NCBI RefSeq assembly: GCF_036311985.1
Contig: NZ_JAZDCJ010000001.1
DNA from: JAZDCJ01 sp036311985
GTDB taxonomy: Bacteria > Actinomycetota > Actinomycetes > Actinomycetales > Micrococcaceae
Strand: one strand, 5' to 3'
DNA length: 64,000 nucleotides
Below, in pieces: positions 7,259-16,188 of the stretch. Position numbers and translations under genes: made by a program. A model generated the notes under the pieces. The model saw only the letters and a list, made by a program, of their open reading frames with translations, had not been told where the DNA came from and searched no databases. How positions within the stretch are numbered: the first letter of the stretch is position 1; every line of letters starts with the position of its first letter.

Positions 7259-8350
7259 ATGCAGGAGATCGTCACCCTCGCCCCGCCCGCCTCCGAGTGC
7301 CGGACGGAGGCGCCCGAGCGCGGCAGCATCGTCGTCGGACTCGTCCAGCACCGCTGGAATCCGGACCCGGCCGCCCTGCGCGCCGAGCTCGCCGAGGGGA
7401 TCGCCCGGGCCGCCGGCCACGGGGCGCGGGCCGTGTTCCTGCCCGAGCTCACGCTCTCCCGCTACCCGGCGGACACCCTGCCCGCCGGCCGCGCCGCGGA
7501 CGCCGCCGAGGACCTCCTGGGCGGCCCGACGTTCGCCTTCGCCGCCGAACAGGCCGCCGGCCACGGGATCCACGTCCACGCCTCGCTCTACCAGCAGGCG
7601 ACCGCGGAGGACGGCTCCGACGACGGCCTGGGCCTGAACACCGCCATCATCGCGGCCCCCGACGGCACGCTCGCCGCCGCCACGCACAAGCTCCACATCC
7701 CCCGCACGGCGGGCTACCACGAGGACCGCTACTTCCGCCCCGGCCCCGCGGCCGATCCCTACCCGGTGCACGCCCCGGCCGGCCTGGACACGGACGCGGG
7801 GTCCCCGCTGCGCCTGGGCCTGCCGACGTGTTGGGACGAGTGGTTCCCCGAGCCCGCCCGCGCCTATGCGCTCGCCGGCGCCGACGCACTCGCCTACCCC
7901 ACGGCGATCGGCTCCGAGCCGGACCACCCCGGCTTCGACACCGAGCCGCTGTGGCGCCAGAGCATCATCGGCCACGGGATCGCCAACGGCCTGTTCATGA
8001 TCGTCCCCAACCGCTGGGGCGCCGAGGGATCCCTGACGTTCTACGGATCCTCCTTCATCGCCGATCCCTTCGGCCGTGTCCTGGCCCGCGCCCCGCGAGA
8101 CGCCTCCGCCGTGCTCGTCGCTTCCCTGGACCTTGACCAGCGCCGCGACTGGCTCACCCTCTTCCCCTTCCTGCGCACCCGCCGCCCCGACACCTACGGG
8201 GTCCTCGCCGAACCCGTCGCGGACACACCGCTGGGCATTCGGGACGACGCCGGGGCCCCCTCCCGCCGGGACGCGCGCCGCGGGGGCGCGGACGACGCCG
8301 GGGCCTCCCTCCGCGCGGACCGCACGGCAACCGCCGGGCTGGGTGCCTGA
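7259..8350 (+). CDS. aguB: Carbon-nitrogen hydrolase, N-carbamoylputrescine amidase type
   Basis: 363 residues from an ATG preceded by GGGAGAG; the longer open frame from 7166 would run through the operator. The nitrilase-family triad is visible: Glu63 in PELTL, Lys144 in THKLHIP and Cys191 in GLPTCWDEWFPE. N-carbamoylputrescine amidase releases putrescine, CO2 and ammonia. The next gene is agmatine deiminase, which makes N-carbamoylputrescine, so the assignment is well supported by context. The last 40 or so residues (DDAGAPSRR, ADDAGASLR) lie beyond the normal end of the family and hold two copies of the dispersed repeat. Confidence 0.88.
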   Translation: MQEIVTLAPPASECRTEAPERGSIVVGLVQHRWNPDPAALRAELAEGIARAAGHGARAVFLPELTLSRYPADTLPAGRAADAAEDLLGGPTFAFAAEQAAGHGIHVHASLYQQATAEDGSDDGLGLNTAIIAAPDGTLAAATHKLHIPRTAGYHEDRYFRPGPAADPYPVHAPAGLDTDAGSPLRLGLPTCWDEWFPEPARAYALAGADALAYPTAIGSEPDHPGFDTEPLWRQSIIGHGIANGLFMIVPNRWGAEGSLTFYGSSFIADPFGRVLARAPRDASAVLVASLDLDQRRDWLTLFPFLRTRRPDTYGVLAEPVADTPLGIRDDAGAPSRRDARRGGADDAGASLRADRTATAGLGA

Positions 8351-8351
8351 G

Positions 8352-9530
8352 ATGCGCGCCGAGAACACTATGGTGGCGGCGACGCCGACCGCGACCGCCG
8401 TCGCGCCGGGCTACCGCATGCCGGCCGAGACCGGCCCGCAGGAGCGGGTGTGGATGGCCTTCCCGTCCGGCGGCTACACACTCGGGGACTCGCCTCAGGA
8501 GGCCGAAGCCGTCCGCCGCGCGTGGGCCGCGACGGCCCGGGCCGTCTCCCGCTTCGCCCCTGTGACCATGGTCGTGGACCCCTCGGCCGAGGCCGACGCC
8601 CGCCGCCACCTCGGCGACGCGGTGGAGTACGTGTGCCGCCCGCTCGACGACGCGTGGATGCGGGACATCGGCCCGACGTTCGTCCGAGCCGCCGACGGCT
8701 CCCTGGCCGCCATTGACTGGGGCTTCAACGGCTGGGGCACCCAGGACTGGGCGAGCTGGGACCAGGACTCGGCCATCGCCGCCGAGGTCGCCGGCCTCGC
8801 CGGCGTCCCCGTGCTGAGCGCGCGGATCGTCAACGAGGGCGGCGGCATCCACGTCGACGGCGAGGGCACCGTCCTGGCCACCGAGACCGTCCAGCTGGAC
8901 CCGGGCCGCAACCCCGGCGCCACGCGCGCGGACGTCGAGGCCGAGTTCGCCCGCCTCCTCGGCGCCACGAAGACCATCTGGCTTCCCTGCGGCCTGACCC
9001 GGGACAACGGGCTCTTCGGCACGCGCGGCCACGTGGACCTCACGGCGGCGATCCCGTCCCCGGGCACCGTCCTGCTCCACGAACAGCGCAACCCGGCGCA
9101 CCCCGACTTCGAGGTCTCCCGCCGCATCCGCGCCGTCTTCGAGTCCACGCCCGACGCCGCTGGACGCCCCTGGCGGATCCTGCCGGTCCCCGCACCCGCG
9201 GTCCTGCACGACGCCGAGGGCTGGGTCGACTACTCCTACATCAACCACCTCGTCGTCAACGGCGGCGTGATCGCCTGCACGTTCGGCGACGCGAACGACG
9301 CCGAGGCGCTCGCCGTCCTCGCCGAGGCCTACCCGGGCCGTGAGGTCGTCGGCGTCGACGCCCGCGAGCTCTTCGCCCGTGGCGGCGGCATCCACTGCAT
9401 CACGCAGCAGCAGCCCGCGCGCCTCCCCGCCCCGGCCCCCGCGCCCGGCCCGACCGCCGCCTCGGCACGCGACACCGCGCCGGCCCTAGCGGGAGTACCT
9501 TCCCGGCCCCGGACGGAGGCGCGGCCATGA
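8352..9530 (+). CDS. aguA: Agmatine deiminase
   Basis: 392 residues, starting one base after the amidase stop; ATG 8370 is a possible shorter start. Conserved guanidino-group-modifying-enzyme motifs are present: MPAETGPQERVWMAFP, WMRDIGPTF, AIDWGFNGWG, NEGGGIHVDGEGT, and the catalytic Cys349 in GGGIHCITQQQP. It hydrolyses agmatine to N-carbamoylputrescine plus ammonia in the cytoplasm. The final 40 residues are an Ala/Pro-rich tail. Coupled by ATGA overlap to the permease, so the three genes form one operon. Confidence 0.92.
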   Translation: MRAENTMVAATPTATAVAPGYRMPAETGPQERVWMAFPSGGYTLGDSPQEAEAVRRAWAATARAVSRFAPVTMVVDPSAEADARRHLGDAVEYVCRPLDDAWMRDIGPTFVRAADGSLAAIDWGFNGWGTQDWASWDQDSAIAAEVAGLAGVPVLSARIVNEGGGIHVDGEGTVLATETVQLDPGRNPGATRADVEAEFARLLGATKTIWLPCGLTRDNGLFGTRGHVDLTAAIPSPGTVLLHEQRNPAHPDFEVSRRIRAVFESTPDAAGRPWRILPVPAPAVLHDAEGWVDYSYINHLVVNGGVIACTFGDANDAEALAVLAEAYPGREVVGVDARELFARGGGIHCITQQQPARLPAPAPAPGPTAASARDTAPALAGVPSRPRTEARP

Positions 9531-11068
9531 ACCCGAAGCCGGGCACCGGCGTCGTGCCCGTCCCCGCGGCTCCCCACCCGGGAGGCCCTTCCGCGCCGCG
9601 CACCGGCTCCAAGGGCCTGCGCGGCGGGCAGATCGGGCTGCTCGCGGCGATCGTGATCGGTGTGTCCACGATCGCCCCCGCCTACGTCCTCACGTCATCG
9701 ATCGGCCCCACGGCGGAAGCGGTCGGCGAGCACCTGCCCGCGATCTTCCTGGCCGGATTCATCCCGATGTTCCTCGTGGCCCTGGCCTACCGCGAGCTCA
9801 ACGCGGCGATGCCGGACAACGGCACCACGTTCACCTGGACATGGAAGGCGTTCGGCCCGCGCGCCGGCTGGATGGGCGGCTGGGGGCTGCTCGCGGCCAA
9901 CATCATCGTCCTGTCCAACCTGGCCGGTGTCGCCGTCGACTTCCTCTACCTCTTCCTGGCCCAGCTCACGGGCCGTCCCGGGCTCGCGGACCTCGCGGCG
10001 GACCCGCTCGTCAACATCGCCACGTGCCTGGTGCTCGTCGGCGCCGCGGTCTGGATCTCCTGCCGCGGCCTGCACACCACGCGCGGCGTCCAGGCCGTGC
10101 TCGTCGGTTTCCAAGTGGTGGTCCTGGCATGGTTCATCACCTCGGCGATCGGACATGCCGGAACGCAGCCGGGGGCTCCGCAGTTCAGCTGGGACTGGTT
10201 CAACCCCCTGCACATCGGCTCGTTCTCCGCGTTCGCCGTGGGCCTGAGCCTGTCCATCTTCGCCTTCTGGGGCTGGGACGTGTGCCTGACCATGAACGAG
10301 GAGACCACCGACGGCGGGCGGACCTCCGGCATCGCGGCGGGCGTCACCGCCGTCGTCGTCCTGGCGCTGTATCTGGCGGGATCCGTCGCGGCGACCCTCT
10401 TCGCCGGCACGGGGACCGAGGGCCTGGGCCTGGCCAACCCGGAGAACGCCGGGAACATATTCGCCGCCCTCGCGCACCCGGTGATGGGCCCCTTCGCGAT
10501 CCTGCTCTCCCTCTCCGTGCTCTCCAGTTGCGCCGCCTCGCTGCAGTCCACGATGATCTCCCCGGCACGCTCCCTGCTGGCCATGGGCCACCACGGCGCA
10601 CTGCCGCACCGCTTCGCGCGGCTCCACCCGCGCTGGGGCACCCCCGCGTTCGCGACCGTCTTCGCCGGCGTCGTCTCGGCCGGCTTCTACGCCCTGATGC
10701 GCGTACTGTCCACGAACGTCCTGAACGACACGATCCTGGCGCTCGGCATGATGATCTGCTTCTACTACGGGATCACCGCGCTCGCCTGCGCCTGGTACTT
10801 CCGCCGCAGCGCGCTGACATCCTGGCGGAATTTCCTGCTGCGCTGCGCGGCCCCGCTGGCCGGCGGACTGGCGCTGACGGCGGCCTTCGCGCAGACCGCC
10901 GTGGACAGCTGGGACCCGGGCTACGGCTCGGGATCCCACATCGGGGGAGTGGGGCTCGTGTTCGTCGTCGGCGTCGGGATCCTCGCCGTCGGCGCGCTGT
11001 TCCTGATCCGCGCCGGCCGCCGCCGTCCCGGTTTCTTCAGGACGACGGCGGAGCCCCCGCCCCGCTGA
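9527..11068 (+). CDS. APC-superfamily amino acid/polyamine permease
   Basis: 513 residues with about 12-13 membrane segments, the first after a Pro-rich N-terminal tail (IGLLAAIVIGVSTIAPAYVL). The FWGWDVCLTMNEETTDGGR stretch is the conserved APC loop with the substrate-pocket region. The ATG overlaps the agmatine deiminase stop. Context makes agmatine, putrescine or their precursor the likely substrate; the sequence alone does not decide. One copy of the dispersed repeat lies in its first codons (TGVVPVPAAP). Confidence 0.85.
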   Translation: MNPKPGTGVVPVPAAPHPGGPSAPRTGSKGLRGGQIGLLAAIVIGVSTIAPAYVLTSSIGPTAEAVGEHLPAIFLAGFIPMFLVALAYRELNAAMPDNGTTFTWTWKAFGPRAGWMGGWGLLAANIIVLSNLAGVAVDFLYLFLAQLTGRPGLADLAADPLVNIATCLVLVGAAVWISCRGLHTTRGVQAVLVGFQVVVLAWFITSAIGHAGTQPGAPQFSWDWFNPLHIGSFSAFAVGLSLSIFAFWGWDVCLTMNEETTDGGRTSGIAAGVTAVVVLALYLAGSVAATLFAGTGTEGLGLANPENAGNIFAALAHPVMGPFAILLSLSVLSSCAASLQSTMISPARSLLAMGHHGALPHRFARLHPRWGTPAFATVFAGVVSAGFYALMRVLSTNVLNDTILALGMMICFYYGITALACAWYFRRSALTSWRNFLLRCAAPLAGGLALTAAFAQTAVDSWDPGYGSGSHIGGVGLVFVVGVGILAVGALFLIRAGRRRPGFFRTTAEPPPR

Positions 11069-11137
11069 TCCGTCGCCCGGGGCGACCGGTTCCGGCGCCG
11101 ACCGGGCGTCGTGGCCGGGCCTGCGGTGCCGTGCGGC

Positions 11138-11965
11138 TCAGGTCTCTTGGGGGACCTGCGGGCAGAGCCCATCGAGGAGGGCGTCGAGGCCCGCGAAGAA
11201 CGCGTCGTCGGCGGGGTCCACGCCTTCGGCGCGCTGGGCCCGCAGGGCCGCTGCGAACTCGCCCCCGCGCCGTCCCCCGGCCGCGTCGAAGATGTCCCGC
11301 GGCGCCGTCGCGTCGAGCGCGGAGCCGAAGATGAAGGACTCCAGCGCCACGATCGCGGGGATGATCCGGGCCCGCTCCCAGCCGCCGGCGGCCATGCCGG
11401 CCGCGACGGCCTCGTACATCGTGACCGTCGCGGGCGCGCCGCCCACGGGCAGCACCGCGATGACGGGGATCAGCGGGCCGTGGTGGGCGAAGACGTCGCG
11501 GTAGCTCACGGCCCAGCGGCGCAGCGCCTCGCGCAGCGGCAGCATGCCGAAGCCCGAATGGTCCACCTCCGCCATGACCGAGTTCTCCACCCACGCCAGG
11601 AGCTCGTGCTTGTTGGCCACGTGGTTGTAGAGCGCCGACGGGGCGACGCCGAGCCGCGACGCGAGTGCCGACATCGTCAGCGCCTCGTAGCCGCGCTCGC
11701 CGATGATCTCCAGGGCCGCCGCCGTGATGTGCGCCTGCGAGAGCACCGCGGTGCGCGGCCGTCCCGCCCGGCGCTTCGGCCCGGGTGCCGGGGCGGAGCC
11801 CCGCGGGGGGGCCGGGGCGGGTGACTGCACGGAGGCCGGGCCGGGTGACGGCGCTGACGCCGGGTCCGGGGACCGGCCCGGCACATGGTTCGTCCCGCGC
11901 CCGGGGGTCCCGGTGGCGCCGTTCCGCGCCCGGGGCGCGGCCCCGGCGTCGTTCTCCTCGACCAT
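11138..11965 (-). CDS. TetR-family regulator of the polyamine module
   Basis: 275 residues from ATG 11965, which has GGGAGGG before it. The HTH is ITAAALEIIGERGYEALTMS then LGVAPSALYNHVANKHELL, at about residues 90-135. Before it comes an 80-residue Ala/Pro/Ser-rich tail with the dispersed repeat (ENDAGAAPRAR). The C-terminal ligand domain resembles the TetR_C class (VIAVLPVGGAPATVTMYEAV). It is divergent from the amine oxidase and convergent with the permease. Two matching operators flank the two structural operons, so it probably represses both and responds to a polyamine or its metabolite. Confidence 0.82.
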   Translation of the reverse strand: MVEENDAGAAPRARNGATGTPGRGTNHVPGRSPDPASAPSPGPASVQSPAPAPPRGSAPAPGPKRRAGRPRTAVLSQAHITAAALEIIGERGYEALTMSALASRLGVAPSALYNHVANKHELLAWVENSVMAEVDHSGFGMLPLREALRRWAVSYRDVFAHHGPLIPVIAVLPVGGAPATVTMYEAVAAGMAAGGWERARIIPAIVALESFIFGSALDATAPRDIFDAAGGRRGGEFAAALRAQRAEGVDPADDAFFAGLDALLDGLCPQVPQET

Positions 11966-12027
11966 CCGAGCCCTCCCGAAATCCTGGTCCTTCCCAAGCC
12001 GGGGAGGATGCCGTACGATCATCCTAT

Positions 12028-12046
12028 AAATGAATGCGATTCATTT
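12028..12046. promoter_or_regulatory. TetR-type operator between tetR and the amine oxidase
   Basis: AAATGAATGCGATTCATTT is a perfect inverted repeat with 8-base arms and a 3-base centre. It overlaps a TATAAA box at 12025-12030. It lies between the divergent regulator and amine oxidase genes and matches the operator at 7195-7211. Confidence 0.75.
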
Positions 12047-12112
12047 ACTTGTCCGACACAGAACACGACCCGGAACCCCCGGGCGCCCCGAGCCAGGAAG
12101 CACGTGATACCC

Positions 12113-13489
12113 ATGGCAACGCTGCACCGCGATGTCGTCGTCATCGGCGCCGGACCCACCGGCCTCACCACCGCCCGCGCCCTGAGCCGCGCCGGCCGCA
12201 GCGTCGCGGTCCTCGAGGCCCGCGACCGCGTCGGCGGCCGGACCTGGACCCGCGAGATCGGGGGAGCGACCCTCGAGATCGGCGGCCAGTGGGTCTCCCC
12301 GGACCAGACCGCGCTCCTGGAGCTGCTCGACGAGCTCCGGCTCGAGACCTACCCGCGCTACCGCGAGGGCGCGAGCGTGTTCATCGCCCCCGGCGGCACG
12401 CGCCACGAGTACGCGGGCGAGGACTTCCCCGTGGCGCGGGCGACGCTCGAGGCGATGGAACGGCTCACGGCGCTCCTGGACCGGCTTGCTGCCGAGACCG
12501 ATCCCGAGCACCCGTGGGAGCACCCGCAGGCCCGCGAGCTCGACTCCGTCTCCTTCCACGCCTGGCTCCGCGCCCACTCGGACGACGAGGAGGCGTGCCG
12601 GAACATCGGCCTGTTCATCGCGGGCGGCATGCTCACCAAGCCGGCGCACACCTTCTCCGCCCTGCAGGCCGTGCTCATGGCGGCCTCCGCGGGATCGTTC
12701 TCGAACCTCGTCGACGACGGGTTCATCCTGGACCGGCGCGTGAAGGGCACGATGCAGGCCGTCTCCCAGCGCATGGCCGAGGAGCTCGGGGACGACGTGT
12801 TCCTGTCCAACCCCGTGCTGCGGCTGGAATGGGACGAGGACGGCGTGACCGCCCACGGCGCGGACGTGGTGGTGCGCGCCCGGCAGGCCGTCGTCGCCGT
12901 GCCGCCGAACCTGTACTCGCGGATCAGCTACGACCCGCCCCTGCCGCGCTGGCAGCACCTGGCCCACCAGCACCAGTCCATGGGCCTCGTGATCAAGGTC
13001 CACGCGGTGTATCCGACCCCCTTCTGGCGCGCCAAGAGCCTCTCCGGAACCGGGTTCAGCCCCGACGGGCTCGTGCAGGAGGTCTACGACAACACGCTGC
13101 ACGGCGATACGCGCGGGACCCTCGTGGGCTTCGTCTCCGACGAGAAGGCCGACGCCGTGTTCGCGCTCGACGAGCACGAGCGCCGGGCCGCGGTCCTGTC
13201 CTCGCTCGCCGGCTTCCTCGGCCCGGAGGCCCTCGACCCCGAGGTCTACTTCGAGTCCGACTTCGGCTCGGAGGAGTGGACCCGCGGGGCCTACGCCACG
13301 AGCTACGACCTCGGCGGGCTCCTGCGCTACGGGCCGCGGCAGCACGAGGCCGTGGGGCCGCTCCTCTTCGCCTCCTCCGACCTGGCCGGGGCCGGATACC
13401 AGCACGTCGACGGCGCCGTGCGCATGGGGCGCCGGACCGCCGAGCGCATCCTCGCCGCCCTGCCGCAGCCGGCGGACGTGCGATCCTAG
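12113..13489 (+). CDS. Flavin-dependent amine oxidase
   Basis: 458 residues. FAD-binding VVIGAGPTGLTTARALSRAG is followed by LEARDRVGGRTWT, and the C-terminal FAD loop is AGAGYQHVDGAVRMG. Length fits actinobacterial monoamine/putrescine oxidases, which turn amines into aldehydes plus ammonia and H2O2. With the agmatine genes, putrescine is the likely substrate, giving 4-aminobutanal. A GTG nine bases upstream (12104) has better spacing from AGGA at 12095, so the protein may start three residues earlier. First gene of a two-gene operon under the palindromic operator. Confidence 0.88.
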   Translation: MATLHRDVVVIGAGPTGLTTARALSRAGRSVAVLEARDRVGGRTWTREIGGATLEIGGQWVSPDQTALLELLDELRLETYPRYREGASVFIAPGGTRHEYAGEDFPVARATLEAMERLTALLDRLAAETDPEHPWEHPQARELDSVSFHAWLRAHSDDEEACRNIGLFIAGGMLTKPAHTFSALQAVLMAASAGSFSNLVDDGFILDRRVKGTMQAVSQRMAEELGDDVFLSNPVLRLEWDEDGVTAHGADVVVRARQAVVAVPPNLYSRISYDPPLPRWQHLAHQHQSMGLVIKVHAVYPTPFWRAKSLSGTGFSPDGLVQEVYDNTLHGDTRGTLVGFVSDEKADAVFALDEHERRAAVLSSLAGFLGPEALDPEVYFESDFGSEEWTRGAYATSYDLGGLLRYGPRQHEAVGPLLFASSDLAGAGYQHVDGAVRMGRRTAERILAALPQPADVRS

Positions 13490-13523
13490 AGGCAAAGCCG
13501 AGCAAGCCCGGAAGGAAACCGCC

Positions 13524-14981
13524 ATGACCGACACCACGACCGCAGCCGACGCCCCCGAGGAGGGCCCCGGCGTCGTACCCGGCGCCACGGATCCCGCGGC
13601 GGGCGGATCCACGGACGGGCCCGGGCCGGACGGAGGCATCACGGCCGAGCAGATCGAGGCCGGGCGCCGCGCCTACGAGCTCGATCGCGCCCACGTGTTC
13701 CACTCCTGGTCCGCCCAGGGGTCCCTGACGCCGATGACGATCCTCAAGGCGGAGGGTTCCCACGTCTGGGACGGCGAGGGGCGAAGGCTCCTGGACTTCT
13801 CGAGCCAGCTCGTCAACACCAACATCGGCCACCAGCATTCCCGGGTCGTCGCGGCGATCCAGGAGCAGGCGGCCAAGCTCTGCACCGTCGCGCCGCAGCA
13901 CGCCAACGACGCCCGCTCCGAGGCCGCGCGGCTCATCGCGGAGCTCACCCCCGGCGATCTGGACCACGTGTTCTTCACCAATGCCGGCGCGGAAGCGGTC
14001 GAGCACGCGATCCGCATGGCCCGCCTGCACACCGGGCGGCGCAAGGTCCTCGCCGCCTACCGCAGCTACCACGGCGGCACGCACCTCGCCGTCAACGTCA
14101 CGGGGGATCCCCGCCGCTTCGCCAACGACGACGGCGACGCGGGCGTCGTGCACTTCATGCCCGCCTACCCGTACCGCTCCTACTTCGGCTCCACGAGCGA
14201 GGCCGAGGAGACCGAACGGGCGCTGCGGCACCTCGAGGACATGATCCTGTTGGAGGGCCCGCAGAACATCGCCGCGCTGATCCTGGAGACGGTTCCGGGG
14301 ACCGCCGGCATCTACGTCCCGCCGGCCGGCTACCTCGAGGGCGTGCGGGAGCTGACCCGCCGGCACGGGATCGTCTACATCGCCGACGAGGTCATGGCCG
14401 GCTTCGGGCGGACGGGGAAGTGGTTCGCCGTCGACCACTTCGGCGTGGTCCCGGACCTGATCACCTTCGCCAAGGGCGTGAACTCCGGGTACGTGCCGCT
14501 CGGCGGCGTGGCGATCTCCGAGGCGGTCTACCAGACGTTCGTCGAACGCCCCTACCCGGGAGGGCTCACCTACTCCGGGCACCCGCTCGCCTGCGCGGCG
14601 GCCGTCGCGACCATCAACGCGATGCGCGAGGAGTCCATGGTGGAGCACGCCGCGTGGCTGGGAGAGCACGTGATAGGCCCCGGGCTGCGGGAGATCGCCT
14701 CGCGGCACCGCAGCGTCGGAGAGGTCCGCGGCCTCGGCGTCTTCTGGGCGATCGAGCTGGTCAAGGACCGTGCCACGCGCGAGCCGATGGCGGCCTACGG
14801 GGGCTCCTCGCCCGAGATGAACGAGCTCGTGGCCGCGCTCAAGGCTGCCGGGATGCTGCCGTTCGCGAACTTCAACCGCATCCACGTGGTGCCGCCGCTG
14901 AATACGTCCGAGGCCGACGTCCGCCGCGGCCTGGAGATCATCGACCGGGCGCTCGAGGTCACGGACCGCCACGCGGCGTAG
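13524..14981 (+). CDS. Class III aminotransferase (putative polyamine/aminoacid:keto-acid)
   Basis: 485 residues. The PLP-binding region includes FFTNAGAEAVEHAIRMAR, YRSYHGGTH, IADEVMAGFGRTGKWFA and the Schiff-base lysine in TFAKGVNSGYVPLGG. It follows the amine oxidase by 34 bases on the same strand, so it may handle putrescine or the 4-aminobutyrate formed from it; the exact amine donor is not evident. The first 45 residues are a Gly/Pro tail holding a dispersed repeat (GPGVVPGATDP). It ends two bases before the convergent monooxygenase. Confidence 0.86.
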   Translation: MTDTTTAADAPEEGPGVVPGATDPAAGGSTDGPGPDGGITAEQIEAGRRAYELDRAHVFHSWSAQGSLTPMTILKAEGSHVWDGEGRRLLDFSSQLVNTNIGHQHSRVVAAIQEQAAKLCTVAPQHANDARSEAARLIAELTPGDLDHVFFTNAGAEAVEHAIRMARLHTGRRKVLAAYRSYHGGTHLAVNVTGDPRRFANDDGDAGVVHFMPAYPYRSYFGSTSEAEETERALRHLEDMILLEGPQNIAALILETVPGTAGIYVPPAGYLEGVRELTRRHGIVYIADEVMAGFGRTGKWFAVDHFGVVPDLITFAKGVNSGYVPLGGVAISEAVYQTFVERPYPGGLTYSGHPLACAAAVATINAMREESMVEHAAWLGEHVIGPGLREIASRHRSVGEVRGLGVFWAIELVKDRATREPMAAYGGSSPEMNELVAALKAAGMLPFANFNRIHVVPPLNTSEADVRRGLEIIDRALEVTDRHAA

Positions 14982-14983
14982 AG

Positions 14984-16024
14984 CTAGGAACCCCGCGCCG
15001 CCGCGAGGCGCCCCGCCGTCGCGATCAGCCCGTCGCGCAGGCCCGTGCGGCGGGTGCGGTTGCTCACGCGCGACATCGCCGCCGAGGCCCGCACGATCCG
15101 CTGGGACCGGCGCCGGCGGGCCGCGTCGTACCGGGCCAGTCCGTCGGCGACCGTCGGCGAGGCCAGCAGGCACTCGGCCAGGACCAGCCCGTCCGTCAGC
15201 GCCTCGCAGCCGCCTCGGCCCAGGTGCGGCGCCATGGCGTGCGCCGCGTCGCCGAGCAGGACCGTGTTCGCCGAGACGAAGGAGCGCAGCGGCACCGACT
15301 CCTCGATCCGGCGCCGGTCCACGCCGTCCCCGGGCACGGCGTCGAGCACGCGCTGCACGTCCGCATGCCATCCCGAGTAGAGCGCGCGCAGCAGCCCCGG
15401 CCAGTCGCCGTCGCGCTCTCCCGCGAGCCCCGCGGCGACGCCCGCGTACCAATTCGTGCCGCCGCCCGGGAACGGGCTGATGCCGAAGATCAGCCCGCTG
15501 CCCCACGTCTCCGAGGTCTGCCCGGCCGGGATCGGCGCGACCCCGCGGAAGGCGACGACCTGCGTGTCCCGGACGCGGGCGAGAGGGAACGCCGCCGCGC
15601 GCACGGCGCTGTGGATTCCGTCCGCCGCCACGACGACGTCCGCCGGGGGAGCCGGCCGCTCGGGCCCGACGGTGCGGGACCACTGGACCGTGTCGGGAGG
15701 CAGCCCCGCCAAGAGGGCCTCGAGCAGTTCCGTCCGCGGGACCGTGCGGAGGTTCCCCCGCGTCTCGAAGGCCGCCAGGACCTGTCCGTCCGGCCGCCGG
15801 ATCTCGCCGCGCTGGAGCCCCGCCCCGCCCGCCGTGAGGTGATCGGCGACGCCGAGGCGCTCGAGCGCCCGCCACGCGGACGGCCAGATGCCGAGCTGGG
15901 TCCCCGCCGAGGACAGGAACGGTCCGCGCTCCAGCACGGTCACGTCCCACCCCGCGGCCGTGAGCGCGCGCGCCGCCGCCAGCCCGCCGATTCCGGCCCC
16001 GACGATCGTCGCCGTTCCCTGCAT
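14984..16024 (-). CDS. FAD-dependent aromatic-ring hydroxylase-type monooxygenase
   Basis: 346 residues. The N-terminal GAGIGGLAAARALTAAGWDV, the middle DG motif ADVVVAADGIHSAVR, and the GD motif VLLGDAAHAMAPHLGRGGCEAL mark the PHBH/UbiH fold. These enzymes use NAD(P)H and O2 to hydroxylate aromatic or related compounds; substrate unknown. It converges on the aminotransferase and is divergent from the BTAD regulator across a 164-base gap, which contains AT-richer sequence (GATTTTTG, ATAGTTAG) that may hold promoters for both. Confidence 0.85.
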   Translation of the reverse strand: MQGTATIVGAGIGGLAAARALTAAGWDVTVLERGPFLSSAGTQLGIWPSAWRALERLGVADHLTAGGAGLQRGEIRRPDGQVLAAFETRGNLRTVPRTELLEALLAGLPPDTVQWSRTVGPERPAPPADVVVAADGIHSAVRAAAFPLARVRDTQVVAFRGVAPIPAGQTSETWGSGLIFGISPFPGGGTNWYAGVAAGLAGERDGDWPGLLRALYSGWHADVQRVLDAVPGDGVDRRRIEESVPLRSFVSANTVLLGDAAHAMAPHLGRGGCEALTDGLVLAECLLASPTVADGLARYDAARRRRSQRIVRASAAMSRVSNRTRRTGLRDGLIATAGRLAAARGS

Positions 16025-16188
16025 CGGAGTCCTCCCTTCCGCGGCGCGGGGCCGTCCTGGGAACCATGATGCACCACTCGCCGGGCCGCGGACAGGGGCC
16101 GGGTGCCGCGCAAGTGCTGATTTTTGGGCGATCTCGGCGCATAGTTAGCCCTACCAGTCGCTGTGCCTAAGGGATCGGGGGTGTCGGG

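Noticed and set aside
13056..16142. An open frame of 1028 codons on the minus strand
   Set aside because: It lies opposite the aminotransferase and in another frame of the monooxygenase, both of which have clear family motifs. No motif is seen in the long frame.
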